Assembly: GCA_009377525.1 (NCBI GenBank)
Contig: WHTW01000057.1
Location: 1-42,214 of the forward strand
DNA: 42,214 bases
Direction of reading: 5' to 3'
Source of the DNA: Rhodospirillales bacterium
GTDB taxonomy: Bacteria > Pseudomonadota > Alphaproteobacteria > Reyranellales > Reyranellaceae
A program made the position numbers and the translations under genes. The notes below the pieces were generated by a model that saw nothing but the letters and a program-made list of their open reading frames with translations, was not told where the DNA came from and ran no database searches. Shown in pieces: positions 17,227-25,631 of this stretch; the stretch's first letter is position 1; each line of letters starts with the position of its first letter.

Positions 17227-17229
17227 CTA

Positions 17230-17985
17230 TCACGTCGTTGTCCGGCGCAGCAGGTACGTATCCATGATCCAGCCGTTGGTGCGGCGCGCTTCGCCGCGGC
17301 GACGATGGATCTCGTCCGCTACGTCCTTGACCTTGCCGGCGATCAGGATCTGGTCGGGCGTGCCGAGATAGGCGCCCCAGTAGATCTCGACATCCTGGTC
17401 AGAGAAGCGCCTGAAAGTATCCTCGCCGTCGAGCAGCACGACGACGCTGTCGACGCCGGGCGGGAAGCCCTGGGCCAGCTTGCGGCCCGTCGTGATCGTT
17501 ACGGCTTCGGCGATGCGGTTGAGCGGGATCTTGTGTGCCGCCGCCAACGCCTGAATGGCTGTGATGCCGGGGATCACCTCGTAGTCGATCGCGGCGCCGG
17601 CGTCCTTCAGCACATCGAGATTGCGGATGGTGCTGTCGTAGAGCATGGGATCGCCCCAGACGAGGAAGGCGCCGGTCTCGCCGTCCTTCACTTCGGCGAT
17701 CAGCTTCTCGAACACGGCCTGCTTGGCCTGGTTCAGCTCGTCGACGCAGGCGCGGTAGTCGGCGGGAGCGGGATCGCGCGGCGGGCTGGGCGCCTCGGCG
17801 ACACGATATGTCCGACCCTTGGCATGGCGCCGCAGGATCTCCTCGCGCAGCGCCCGCAGCCTGGTCTTGGCCGGACCCTTGTCCATGACGAAGAAGACGT
17901 CGACGCGGTTCAGCGCCTGCACGGCCTGGAGCGTGAGCTGGTCGGGATCGCCGACGCCGATGCCGATGACGAGGACCTTCTTCAT
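17230..17985 (-). CDS. cobF: Precorrin-6A synthase (deacetylating), CobF
   Basis: The product has 251 residues. It is a tetrapyrrole (corrin/porphyrin) methyltransferase with the family's N-terminal VLVIGIGVGDPDQLTLQA and a FLVWGDPMLYDST motif. EVIPGITAIQALAAAHKIPLN and a C-terminal RTNGWIMDTYLLR are typical of CobF. CobF methylates C-1 with loss of the acetyl group in the oxygen-dependent cobalamin pathway. No other cob genes are in the window, so it is separated from the main cluster. Start ATG 17985; the MATE gene on the same strand lies 20 bp upstream, so the two are probably cotranscribed. Confidence 0.92.
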   Translation of the reverse strand: MKKVLVIGIGVGDPDQLTLQAVQALNRVDVFFVMDKGPAKTRLRALREEILRRHAKGRTYRVAEAPSPPRDPAPADYRACVDELNQAKQAVFEKLIAEVKDGETGAFLVWGDPMLYDSTIRNLDVLKDAGAAIDYEVIPGITAIQALAAAHKIPLNRIAEAVTITTGRKLAQGFPPGVDSVVVLLDGEDTFRRFSDQDVEIYWGAYLGTPDQILIAGKVKDVADEIHRRRGEARRTNGWIMDTYLLRRTTT

Positions 17986-18005
17986 GCGGGCCTTGTCGCC
18001 CCGAT

Positions 18006-19358
18006 TCAGGCGCCCGTCCAGGCCCGCCGCGTGGTCGAGAAGGCGAGCAGGGCGGAGAAGGCTATGATGCCGACGGCGACGCAGGCATAGAGGCCCGACA
18101 CGCCCCAGCCGAACTGGTCGAGGGCTAAAAGGCTGCCGCCGGCGGCGATGGTGATGCGGGTGAGGTTGGCCGCCACCGGCCAGTACATCTCGCCGGTGCC
18201 CTGCGAGGCGAAGTAGAGCGCCATGGCGACGCCGAAGAAGCCGTAGGCCGGGCCGACGATGCTGAGATAGTGGCGGCCCGAGGCCAGTGCCTGCGGATCG
18301 GCGGTGAACAGGCCGAGCCAGAGGTCCGGCCAGATCGCCACGACGATGCCGATGACGGCGGCGATGCCGCCGGCCATCGCGGCGCCCGTCCAGGCGAGCC
18401 GCTGGGCGCGGGCATACTGGCGGGCGCCGATGTTGGTGCCGACCAGTGCGGTCAGCGTGGCGCCGATGCCGAAGCTGATGGGGATCAGCATGTATTCCAG
18501 GCGGCTGCCGATGCCGTAGCCCGCGATCGCGCTGTCGCCTTCGCGGCCTATGAGGCCGGTGACGACCAGGACGGTGCCGTTGGTCAGGATGACGACCAGG
18601 CAGGCGATCAGGCCGACCTTCAGGATGTCGCGAAAGGCGGCCCACTTGAAGCCGCCCTGCGGGCAGTGCAGGCGCAGCGCCGCCTTGGGCCCCAAAAGCT
18701 TGCTCAGCATCCAGACTGCGGCGATGGCGAAGGAGATCACGGCGGCGAACGCGGGGCCGCGAATGCCGAGCGCGGGCAGGCCGAACCAGCCCAGCGTCAG
18801 CGCGCCGGTGAGCGGGATCTGCAGCGCCGCGGTCGCGACCAGGGCGTAGCCCGGAGTCTTCATGTCGCCGGTGCCGCGCAGCACCGAGGCCATGGAATTG
18901 GCGACCCAGTGGGCCGCACAGCCCAGGAACAGGACCGTGGCGAAGGCCTCGGCGCGGTCCAGCGCGGCGCCGCTTCCGCCCAGCGCGCCGTAGATGGTGC
19001 GGCCGAAGCCCACGAAGACGACGGCGAACAGCGCTGACATGCCGAGCGCGATGGCGAGCGCGTGGACGGCGGCCGCTTCGACCGCGGCGCGGTCGCCGGC
19101 ACCCAGGGCGCGGGCCACCGAGGACGAGATGCCGCCGCCCATGGCGCCGGCCGACATCATGCCGAGCGTCATCTGCGTCGGGAAAACCAGCGCCAGGGCG
19201 GCGAGATCGACGATGCCGAGCCGGCCCACGAACCAGCCGTCGGAGATGCTGACCAGGCTCTGCATGGCCACGTTCAGCACATTGGGCATGGCGAGGGCGA
19301 GAATGGTGGGCACGATCGGCCCAGCCAGCATCATCTGCCGGCGCTCGGCGGGACTCAT
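18006..19358 (-). CDS. MATE-family efflux protein
   Basis: The product has 450 residues with twelve predicted transmembrane helices in two six-helix halves. Features include PTILALAMPNVLNVAMQSLV in helix 1, a SDGWFVGRLG loop and VLRGTGDMKTP near residue 175, which are characteristic of the MATE/NorM group. It would export cationic drugs or metabolites using a Na+ or H+ gradient. It is the first gene of a probable two-gene unit with cobF. A long alphaproteobacterial-type inverted repeat lies upstream of its start, between it and the ACP gene. Confidence 0.93.
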   Translation of the reverse strand: MSPAERRQMMLAGPIVPTILALAMPNVLNVAMQSLVSISDGWFVGRLGIVDLAALALVFPTQMTLGMMSAGAMGGGISSSVARALGAGDRAAVEAAAVHALAIALGMSALFAVVFVGFGRTIYGALGGSGAALDRAEAFATVLFLGCAAHWVANSMASVLRGTGDMKTPGYALVATAALQIPLTGALTLGWFGLPALGIRGPAFAAVISFAIAAVWMLSKLLGPKAALRLHCPQGGFKWAAFRDILKVGLIACLVVILTNGTVLVVTGLIGREGDSAIAGYGIGSRLEYMLIPISFGIGATLTALVGTNIGARQYARAQRLAWTGAAMAGGIAAVIGIVVAIWPDLWLGLFTADPQALASGRHYLSIVGPAYGFFGVAMALYFASQGTGEMYWPVAANLTRITIAAGGSLLALDQFGWGVSGLYACVAVGIIAFSALLAFSTTRRAWTGA

Positions 19359-19438
19359 GCAAGGCTGCGTAGCATGCGCGCCGCGGCCGACGCGCGAGCT
19401 TATCTCATGGGGCCATCAGGCCCGGTCGCTAACTCCTG

Positions 19439-19550
19439 ACCTCACCCTGAGGAGGGCGCGAAGCGCCCGTCTCGAAGGGTGGGATCGAGCACCTTGTGTG
19501 TTGCCCATCCTTCGAGACGCCGCGCTTTGCGCGGCTCCTCAGGATGAGGT
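19439..19550. repeat. Long imperfect intergenic inverted repeat
   Basis: Arm 19439-19482 and arm 19505-19550 are imperfect reverse complements of about 45 bases (core CCTGAGGAG...GTCTCGAAGG in both). Each arm contains its own small hairpin (GGGCGCGAAGCGCCC; CCGCGCTTTGCGCGG). The two small stems differ in sequence but each is self-complementary, so structure is kept. Elements of this style (CCTGAGGAG...TCTCGAAGG) are widespread between genes of Alphaproteobacteria. It lies upstream of the MATE gene and downstream of the ACP gene. Confidence 0.75.
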
Positions 19551-19560
19551 CGTGCATGAA

Positions 19561-19579
19561 GCGCCAGCAAAGTTGGCGC
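19561..19579 (-). terminator. Hairpin downstream of the ACP gene
   Basis: GCGCCA, a 7-base loop, and TGGCGC lie 10 bases past the ACP stop on the minus strand. There is no T-tract, so factor-independent termination is doubtful. It could instead protect the 3' end of the mRNA. Confidence 0.35.
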
Positions 19580-19589
19580 CTATGTGCCA

Positions 19590-19880
19590 TCAGGCCCGGG
19601 CGCACAGCGTCAGGATGGTCTCGGCAAGCTGATCCACGGTGCGGATTTCGGCGATCATATTGATGGGGAGGGAGACGTCGAACCGGTCCTCGAGCGCCAT
19701 GATCATGTCCATGAGCGTCAGCGAATCGATGGTCGAACCATCGGAGATGACCGTCGTGCCCGTGATCGGTCTGTCGCCGACCTGGTAGGGCAGAAGCTGG
19801 TGGCGGATCTCGCGCATCACGTCCAACTGCAGGGACACGCGCTCCGCATTGTCGGCAACTAAGTCAATCGTGCTCTGCAA
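19590..19880 (-). CDS. Acyl carrier protein
   Basis: The product has 96 residues. The IDSLTLMDMIMALEDRF segment carries the phosphopantetheine attachment Ser53 in the DSL context, followed by the acidic recognition helix. It is a carrier for acyl or amino-acyl groups. There is no ketosynthase, ligase or other partner in the window, so it is an orphan ACP and not the fatty-acid AcpP, which is shorter (about 78 residues). The start codon is TTG at 19880, chosen because GGAGAG lies directly upstream and no ATG fits. Confidence 0.85.
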   Translation of the reverse strand: MQSTIDLVADNAERVSLQLDVMREIRHQLLPYQVGDRPITGTTVISDGSTIDSLTLMDMIMALEDRFDVSLPINMIAEIRTVDQLAETILTLCARA

Positions 19881-19940
19881 ATCACTCTCCGCCGAATGAC
19901 GCCGATGACATCAAACCGCAATCGAGAGTCCGAGGGAAAT

Positions 19941-19961
19941 AACGTTTGGTTACCAAACGTT
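19941..19961. promoter_or_regulatory. Perfect AT-rich palindrome between trmFO and ACP genes
   Basis: AACGTTTGG-TTA-CCAAACGTT has perfect 9-bp arms. It lies 8 bases after the trmFO stop and 60 bases before the ACP start, both on the minus strand. On that strand it is followed by ATTTCCC, which is too weak for a classic terminator. It may be an operator for the ACP gene or a trmFO terminator; the sequence alone does not decide. Confidence 0.5.
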
Positions 19962-19969
19962 GCGAAGGT

Positions 19970-21328
19970 CTATTCCGCCGCCAGCGGCCTCGGCGCCAGC
20001 CAGCGATCGAAATCGCGCAGGGCGCGTGCACTAAGGGCCTGCTTGCGCTCCTTGCCGCGCAAGGTGCCCTCGATCGGCGGGAACAGGCCGAAGTTGACGT
20101 TCATCGGCTGGAAGGTCGTGGCGTCGGCGCCACCGGTGATATGGCCGAGCAGGGCGCCCATCGCCGTCGTCGCGGGTGGTGCCGCTGGCGCCGTGCCCAG
20201 ACGCTCGGCGGCGGCGAACCGGCCGGTCATCAGGCCGACGGCCGCGCTCTCGACATAGCCCTCGCAGCCCGTGATCTGGCCGGCGAAGCGCAGGCGCGGC
20301 ATGGCCTTCAGCCGCAGTGTCGCGTCGAGCAGCCGCGGGCTGTTGAGGAAGGTGTTGCGGTGCAGGCCGCCCAGGCGAGCGAACTCGGCCCCCTGCAGGC
20401 CGGGGATGGTGCGGAACAGCCGCGTCTGCTCGCCGTGCTTCAGCTTGGTCTGGAAGCCCACGATGTTCCAAAGTGTGCCCAGCGCATTGTCCTGGCGAAG
20501 CTGCACCACGGCCCACGGCCGCCGCCCGGTGCGCGGATCGCGCAAGCCCACAGGCTTCATCGGTCCCCAGCGCAGCGTGTCGGGCCCGCGCGCGGCCATC
20601 ACCTCGATGGGCAGGCAGCCGTCGAAGTAGGGCGTGTTGGCCTCCCACTCCTTGAACTCGGTCTTTTCGCCGCTGAGCAGGCCCGCGACAAAGGCCTCGT
20701 ACTCCTCCTTGTTCAGCGGGCAGTTGAGATAGTCGGCGCCGTCGCCGGCCGGCCCGCCCTTGTCGTAACGCGACTGCTTCCAGGCGATCGACCGGTCGAT
20801 GCTGTCGACATGCACGATGGGGGCGATGGCGTCGAAGAAGGCGAGAGAATCCTCGCCGCTCAGCGTGCGGATCGCTTCGGCCAGTGCCGGCGAGGTGAGG
20901 GGGCCGGTGGCGACGATCACGCTGTCCCACTCGGTGGGCGGCAGGCCGGCCAGCTCTTCGCGCATGAGCTCGACCAGCGGATGGGCGAGCAGCGTCTGCT
21001 GCACGGCGGCGGAGAAGCCGTGGCGGTCGACGGCGAGCGCGCCGCCGGCCGGCAGCTTGTGGGCGTCGGCGGCGCGCATGATCAGCGAGCCTGCGCGCCG
21101 CATCTCCTCATGCAGCAGGCCGACCGCGTTGTTGTTGGCGTCGTCGGAGCGGAAGGAGTTGGAGCAGACCAGCTCAGCCAGGTTGTCGGTGAGATGCGCA
21201 TCGGTGCCGCGCACCGGCCGCATCTCGTGCAGCACCACGGGCACGCCGGCTGACGCGATCTGCCAGGCAGCCTCCGAGCCTGCGAGCCCGCCCCCTACGA
21301 TATGTATTGGCTTGGCGCTTGACGTCAT
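19970..21328 (-). CDS. trmFO: Methylenetetrahydrofolate-tRNA-(uracil-5-)-methyltransferase TrmFO
   Basis: The product has 452 residues. It is a folate- and FAD-dependent enzyme making 5-methyluridine at tRNA position 54. The FAD motif GGGLAG (12-17), HEMRPVR, and [12 protein letters not shown] with the conserved Cys55 are visible. Further family marks are [37 protein letters not shown] and the end [13 protein letters not shown]. The start at 21328 is set by the family N-terminus (the FAD motif follows within 12 residues); the ribosome site (AGG) is weak. It is divergent from the Rid-family gene, with 47 bp between starts. Confidence 0.96.
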   Translation of the reverse strand: MTSSAKPIHIVGGGLAGSEAAWQIASAGVPVVLHEMRPVRGTDAHLTDNLAELVCSNSFRSDDANNNAVGLLHEEMRRAGSLIMRAADAHKLPAGGALAVDRHGFSAAVQQTLLAHPLVELMREELAGLPPTEWDSVIVATGPLTSPALAEAIRTLSGEDSLAFFDAIAPIVHVDSIDRSIAWKQSRYDKGGPAGDGADYLNCPLNKEEYEAFVAGLLSGEKTEFKEWEANTPYFDGCLPIEVMAARGPDTLRWGPMKPVGLRDPRTGRRPWAVVQLRQDNALGTLWNIVGFQTKLKHGEQTRLFRTIPGLQGAEFARLGGLHRNTFLNSPRLLDATLRLKAMPRLRFAGQITGCEGYVESAAVGLMTGRFAAAERLGTAPAAPPATTAMGALLGHITGGADATTFQPMNVNFGLFPPIEGTLRGKERKQALSARALRDFDRWLAPRPLAAE

Positions 21329-21375
21329 CGTGTTGGACCTGAAACCGTGCGCCTCCTTACATGGGGGAGCCCACA

Positions 21376-21762
21376 ATGGCCAACAAGTTCCACAATCCGT
21401 CGAACGTCGCTCTTGCCGGCAAGTACAGCCTGGGCGGCGAGGTGCCTGCCGGGTCGCGCGTGCTCTATGTCTCGGGCCAGGTCGGCCTCGATTCCAAGGG
21501 CAAGCTCGGCGCCACGATCGAGAAGCAGTGCGAGCTTGCCTGGAAGAACATCGGCCAGGTGCTGAAGGCGGGCGGCATGACCTACCGCGACATCGTCAAG
21601 ATCAACGCCTACATCACCGACCCACGCTACATGCCGGCTTATCGCGAGGCGCGCGCCCGCTGCCTCCCCGATGCGCCGTTTCCCGCGTCGACTCTGGTCA
21701 TCGTCTCCGGCCTGGCGGAACCCGACATGAAGGTCGAAGTCGAGGTGGTAGCGGCCAAGTAG
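21376..21762 (+). CDS. Rid-family (YjgF/YER057c/UK114) protein
   Basis: The product has 128 residues with the Rid fold: [16 protein letters not shown], then a long helix, [18 protein letters not shown], and a C-terminal VEVEVVA strand. In RidA enzymes the Arg that binds the imine's carboxylate lies in a PARS/T motif; here the aligned sequence is PAST, so that Arg is missing. This resembles the Rid4-7 groups more than true RidA, and 2-aminoacrylate deaminase activity should not be assumed. ATG 21376 has GGGGGAG upstream; an in-frame ATG at 21361 would lie before that site. Confidence 0.85.
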   Translation: MANKFHNPSNVALAGKYSLGGEVPAGSRVLYVSGQVGLDSKGKLGATIEKQCELAWKNIGQVLKAGGMTYRDIVKINAYITDPRYMPAYREARARCLPDAPFPASTLVIVSGLAEPDMKVEVEVVAAK

Positions 21763-21792
21763 GACGAAGAAGACGTCGCTGCGATCGGGACA

Positions 21793-23016
21793 TTGGCAGA
21801 GCGACTGACCTATCGGCGGCTGCTTCGGCTGGACGGAATGCTGCAGCTCGTCCTGGCGGCGTGCCTGTCACGCCTGGCCAGCCGCATGTTCGCACTGGTC
21901 ATCGTGCTCTACGTCCTGCAGCGCTTCGACTCGCCGGTGCTCGCCGGATGGGTCGTCTTCGTCTCGATGGCGCCCGGCCTCGCGATCAGCCCTCTGGCCG
22001 GGTCGCTGCTCGACCGGATGGGGGCCGCCAAGGCGATCGTCATCGACATGGCGGTGAGCGCGGGCCTGCTGCTCGCTCTTGCCGTCGTCGACATGGCGGG
22101 CGCGGTCACCGCACCGTTGCTGCTGGCGTTCGTCGCGATCTTCTCGCTGACGGCGCCGCTCGGCACCGCGGGCGTTCGTGTGTTGATCCCGCGCCTCGTG
22201 CCGAGCGAGGCCCTGGATCATGCCAATGCTCTCGACACCGGCAGCTATGCCCTGATCAGCGTCACCGGTCCGGCCGTCGCCGGCGTGCTGTTCGGCTTCG
22301 CCGGACCGCAGGCGACGCTGCTGGCGATCGTCGTCCTCTACATCGCGGCCACGATCAGCCTCGTTCCGCTGGTGCGCCGCACGTCCTCCCGCGGCGCGAC
22401 TCCGTCCGGATCGCTGGTTCGCGGCGCATGGGCCGGGGTGTTGTATGTCGTGCGCAATGCGTCGCTGCGCAGCCTCGCGATCTCTTATGCTCTCTTCCAG
22501 GTGAGCTGGGGCATCCTCGTGGTCGTCGTTCCCGTGGTCGTGGTGAGGGAGCTCGGTGCGGGCGCGATCGCCGACTCGGTCGTCGGTGGGCTGTGGGCCG
22601 CTGCCGGCCTAGCAGGAGGGCTCGGCGCTCTCTATGCCGGACATCTCAGCACGGTCGGCCGCGAACGGCTGTTCATCGCGATCGGTACCCTCGCCACGGC
22701 CGTGGCGATCTGGCCGGTGAGCGCAAGCTTCGGCCTCGTCGGCCTGGCGGCCGGTCTCGTCCTGGCCGGCCTCTTCGAGGGCCCCGTGGACGTCGGCGTC
22801 CTGTCGCTGCGGCAACGCCGCACCGATCCGGACTGGCTGGGCCGCGTGCTTGCCGTTTCGATGAGCTTCAACATGTCCGGCCTGCCGGTGGGGTCGGCGA
22901 TCGGCGGCATCGTCGTCGTGCACTCGCCGGCGTTGGCCTTTGGCTTCGCGGCCGTGACGTCTGTTCTGGCCGCTGCAGCGGCCTACCTCCTCGTGCCAGC
23001 GTCCTCGGATGGTTGA
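21793..23016 (+). CDS. Major facilitator superfamily transporter
   Basis: The product has 407 residues with about twelve transmembrane helices. A loop 2-3 motif, GSLLDRMGAAKAI, matches the MFS signature (G-x3-DRxGxK/R). The pattern resembles MFS_3-type (enterobactin exporter-like) carriers; the substrate is unknown. The start is unsure: TTG 21793 has GGGA nearby, while ATG 21838 would drop the first 15 residues and begins right at helix 1. It follows the Rid gene by 30 bp. Confidence 0.82.
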   Translation: MAERLTYRRLLRLDGMLQLVLAACLSRLASRMFALVIVLYVLQRFDSPVLAGWVVFVSMAPGLAISPLAGSLLDRMGAAKAIVIDMAVSAGLLLALAVVDMAGAVTAPLLLAFVAIFSLTAPLGTAGVRVLIPRLVPSEALDHANALDTGSYALISVTGPAVAGVLFGFAGPQATLLAIVVLYIAATISLVPLVRRTSSRGATPSGSLVRGAWAGVLYVVRNASLRSLAISYALFQVSWGILVVVVPVVVVRELGAGAIADSVVGGLWAAAGLAGGLGALYAGHLSTVGRERLFIAIGTLATAVAIWPVSASFGLVGLAAGLVLAGLFEGPVDVGVLSLRQRRTDPDWLGRVLAVSMSFNMSGLPVGSAIGGIVVVHSPALAFGFAAVTSVLAAAAAYLLVPASSDG

Positions 23017-23020
23017 CGAT

Positions 23021-23070
23021 TTATGCTCTAAAGTAGCATAATTGACTAATACTCCAATAGAGCATAATAG
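23021..23070 (+). promoter_or_regulatory. nadE promoter with nested operator-like dyads
   Basis: TTGACT (23042-23047), 17 bp, and TAATAG (23065-23070) form a good sigma70 promoter. Its predicted start is about 10 bases before the nadE ATG. Two dyads overlap it: TATGCT-N7-AGCATA (23022-23040), ending just before the -35, and TTATGCTCTA...TAGAGCATAA (perfect 10-bp arms, 23021-23030 and 23058-23067), whose right arm covers the -10. This is the layout of a repressor site. An NAD-responsive repressor (such as the alphaproteobacterial NadQ) is a guess; I cannot compare with its known site. Confidence 0.7.
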
Positions 23071-23086
23071 AAGGCAATCCCCTCAC

Positions 23087-24742
23087 ATGACTCGGTCCCT
23101 CAAGGTCGCCCTCGCCCAGCTCAATCCCAAGGTCGGCGACGTCGCGGGCAATCTCGCCAAGGTGCGGGCTGCCCGCACCGAAGCGGCGAAGCAGGGCGCC
23201 GACCTGGTGCTGACGGCCGAGCTGGTCCTCGCGGGATACTTCCCCGAGGACCTGGTGCTGAAGCCCTCGTTCGTGAAGCGCTGTCACGAGGCGGTCGAGG
23301 AGTTGCGCGCCGACACCAGGGACGGTGGGCCGGCGCTGCTCGTTGCCACGCCATGGCGCGAGGACGGCAAGCTCTACAATGCCATCATCTGTCTCGACAA
23401 AGGCGAGATCGTCGGCAAGCGCTACAAGCTCGATCTGCCGAACTACGGCGTGTTCGACGACAAGCGCGTCTTCGCCCCCGGCCCGATGCCGGGGCCCCTG
23501 GTGGTCAAGGGCGTGCGCATCGGCGTGCCGATCTGCGAGGACGTCTGGACGCCCGACGTCGTCGAATGCATCTCCGAGACCGGCGGCGAGATCCTGCTGG
23601 TGCCCAACGCCTCGCCCTACGAGGTCGGCAAGACCGATGTGCGCGTGCAGCTCGCCGTCAAGCGCGTGGTCGAAAGCGGGCTGCCGCTCGTCTATCTCAA
23701 CCAGGTCGGCGGCCAGGACGAGGTGATCTACGACGGCGGTTCGTTCGCCCTGGGCGCCGACCGGTCGCTGAAGGTCAAGCTCGCCTCGTTCCGCGAGCAG
23801 GTCGCGACCATTGAATTCAGACGCAGCGCCGACGGCTGGGAATGCCAGCCCGGGCCGATTGCGCCCGAGCCCAGCGATATCGAATCGATCTACCAGGCGA
23901 TGATGCTGGGCTTGCGCGACTATGTGAACAAGACGGGCTTCCCGTCGGTCGTGATCGGCCTGTCGGGCGGCGTCGATTCGGCGCTGACCGCTGCCGTCGC
24001 CGCCGACGCGCTGGGGCCCGAGCGCGTGCACACGCTGATGATGCCCTCGCCCTACACCAGCGCGCACTCGCTGGAAGACGCCAAGGCCTGTGCCGAGGCG
24101 ATCGGCGTGCGCTATGACATCGTCGGCATCGAGCCCGCGATGGAGGCGTTCCGGGCGATGACCGTGCCGCTGTTCGGCAACCGCAAGGAGGACGTCACCG
24201 AGGAGAACATCCAGAGCCGCGCCCGCGCCGTCGTCCTGATGGCGGTGTCCAACAAGCTCGGCGGCATGGTGGTGACGACGGGCAACAAGTCGGAGATGGC
24301 GGTGGGCTACGCCACGCTCTACGGCGACATGTGCGGCGGCTACAACGTCCTGAAGGACGCCTACAAGACCACGGTGTTCGAGCTCTGCCGCTGGCGCAAC
24401 GCGCATCTGCCCGAGGGCGCGATGGGGCGCAAGGGCGCGGTGATCCCCGGGCGTATCATCAGCAAGCCGCCATCGGCCGAATTGCGGGCCGATCAGAAGG
24501 ACTCCGATTCACTGCCGCCCTATCCCGTGCTCGATGCCATCCTCAAGGGCCTGATCGAGCGCGACCTGTCGGCGGAGGAACTCGCCGCCGAGGGCCACGA
24601 CCTCGTCACCGTCAACAAGGTGTGGCGCCTGCTCGAAGGCGCGGAGTACAAACGACGTCAGGCGCCGCCCGGCGTGAAGATCACCTCGCGCATCATCAGC
24701 CGCGAGCGACGCTATCCGATCGTGAACGGGTTTCGAGGCTAA
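23087..24742 (+). CDS. nadE: Glutamine-dependent NAD+ synthetase
   Basis: The product has 551 residues in two domains. The N-terminal nitrilase-type glutaminase has the catalytic triad Glu45 (TAELVLAGYFPEDL), Lys114 (KRYKLDLPNYG) and Cys150 (PICEDVW). The C-terminal synthetase has the ATP-binding loop GLSGGVDSAL and TTGNKSEMAVGYATLYGD. It amidates nicotinate adenine dinucleotide to NAD+ in the last step of NAD synthesis. The start at 23087 is the ATG that gives the family N-terminus (a TTG start at 23042 would overlap the promoter). The stop is followed after 2 bases by a large palindrome. Confidence 0.97.
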   Translation: MTRSLKVALAQLNPKVGDVAGNLAKVRAARTEAAKQGADLVLTAELVLAGYFPEDLVLKPSFVKRCHEAVEELRADTRDGGPALLVATPWREDGKLYNAIICLDKGEIVGKRYKLDLPNYGVFDDKRVFAPGPMPGPLVVKGVRIGVPICEDVWTPDVVECISETGGEILLVPNASPYEVGKTDVRVQLAVKRVVESGLPLVYLNQVGGQDEVIYDGGSFALGADRSLKVKLASFREQVATIEFRRSADGWECQPGPIAPEPSDIESIYQAMMLGLRDYVNKTGFPSVVIGLSGGVDSALTAAVAADALGPERVHTLMMPSPYTSAHSLEDAKACAEAIGVRYDIVGIEPAMEAFRAMTVPLFGNRKEDVTEENIQSRARAVVLMAVSNKLGGMVVTTGNKSEMAVGYATLYGDMCGGYNVLKDAYKTTVFELCRWRNAHLPEGAMGRKGAVIPGRIISKPPSAELRADQKDSDSLPPYPVLDAILKGLIERDLSAEELAAEGHDLVTVNKVWRLLEGAEYKRRQAPPGVKITSRIISRERRYPIVNGFRG

Positions 24743-24744
24743 CC

Positions 24745-24812
24745 TCTTCCGGACCGCGAGCCTCCGGCTCGCTCATGCTCATGAGCGAGCCGGAGGCTCG
24801 CGGTCCGGAAGA
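24745..24812. repeat. Perfect 68-bp palindrome between nadE and the phosphodiesterase gene
   Basis: The left arm 24745-24777 and right arm 24780-24812 are 33 bases each and exactly complementary, with a 2-base centre (CT). The core TTCCGGACCGCGAGCC recurs at the window start. As RNA it would fold into a very strong hairpin, so it may end nadE transcription or stabilise its mRNA. It has no T-tract. Perfect arms suggest a recent or actively maintained element. Confidence 0.9.
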
Positions 24813-24827
24813 CAATGAGGTCAGACA

Positions 24828-25631
24828 ATGCTCATCGCGCAGATCTCCGACATGCACGTCAAGCCGCCGGGCGAGCTTCTGTACAAGCGCATCGACACGG
24901 CGGGCTTCCTGGGGCGTGCGGTGGCGCACGTGATGGCGCTCGACCCGAAACCCGACGTCGTCCTCGCCACGGGCGACCTGGTCGATGGCGGCAAGCCCGA
25001 GGAGTACGCGCTGCTGCGCCGCCTGCTCGCGCCGTTGCCGATGCCGGTCTATCTCATCCCCGGCAATCACGACGCGCGTGACGCCATGCGCGAGGTCTTC
25101 GCCGATCACGCCTACCTGCCCAGGAGCGGCTTCCTGCAGTACGCGATCGAAGGCCTGCCGGTGCGCCTGATCGCGCTCGACACGCTGGTGCCGGGCAAGG
25201 GCCATGGCGCGCTGTGCGACGAGCGGCTCGACTGGCTGGAGGCGCGGCTCGGCGAAAGCGATCGGCCGACGGTGCTGTTCATGCATCATCCGCCGTTCGA
25301 CTGCGGCATCGACGCCTTCGACGACATCAAGGTCAACGAGGGCGGCGACCGGCTGGCCGCGATCGTCCGGCGCCACAGCCACGTGGAGCGCGTGATGTGC
25401 GGCCACGTCCATCGGCCGATCCAGGTGCGCTGGGCCGGCACCATGGCCTCGATCGCGCCCAGCACGGCGCACCAGGCGACTCTGGATCTTCACGAAAAGG
25501 CGCCACATTCGCTGATGATGGAGCCGCCCGGCATGGCGCTTCACCTGTGGCGGCCAGGCATGGGTCTCGTGACACACATCAGCTACGTCGGAAGCTACAA
25601 GGGCCCGGAGCCGTTCCGCACGCTGCAATGA
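24828..25631 (+). CDS. Calcineurin-like phosphodiesterase (CpdA-like)
   Basis: The product has 267 residues. It carries the full metallophosphoesterase set in order: SDMH (Asp8, His10), ATGDLVDGG, PGNHD near residue 81, MHHPPF near 152 and CGHVHRP near 195. These bind two metal ions. The short class III architecture resembles cAMP phosphodiesterase CpdA and related cyclic-nucleotide or glycerophosphodiesterases. The stop overlaps the ATG of the NRAMP-type gene (ATGA), so the two are translated together. The palindrome sits just upstream. Confidence 0.9.
   Translation: MLIAQISDMHVKPPGELLYKRIDTAGFLGRAVAHVMALDPKPDVVLATGDLVDGGKPEEYALLRRLLAPLPMPVYLIPGNHDARDAMREVFADHAYLPRSGFLQYAIEGLPVRLIALDTLVPGKGHGALCDERLDWLEARLGESDRPTVLFMHHPPFDCGIDAFDDIKVNEGGDRLAAIVRRHSHVERVMCGHVHRPIQVRWAGTMASIAPSTAHQATLDLHEKAPHSLMMEPPGMALHLWRPGMGLVTHISYVGSYKGPEPFRTLQ

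Noticed and set aside
17230..19362. 710-codon minus-strand frame joining CobF and MATE regions
   Set aside because: The N-terminal part is Arg-rich shadow of the MATE gene in another frame; CobF begins at 17985.
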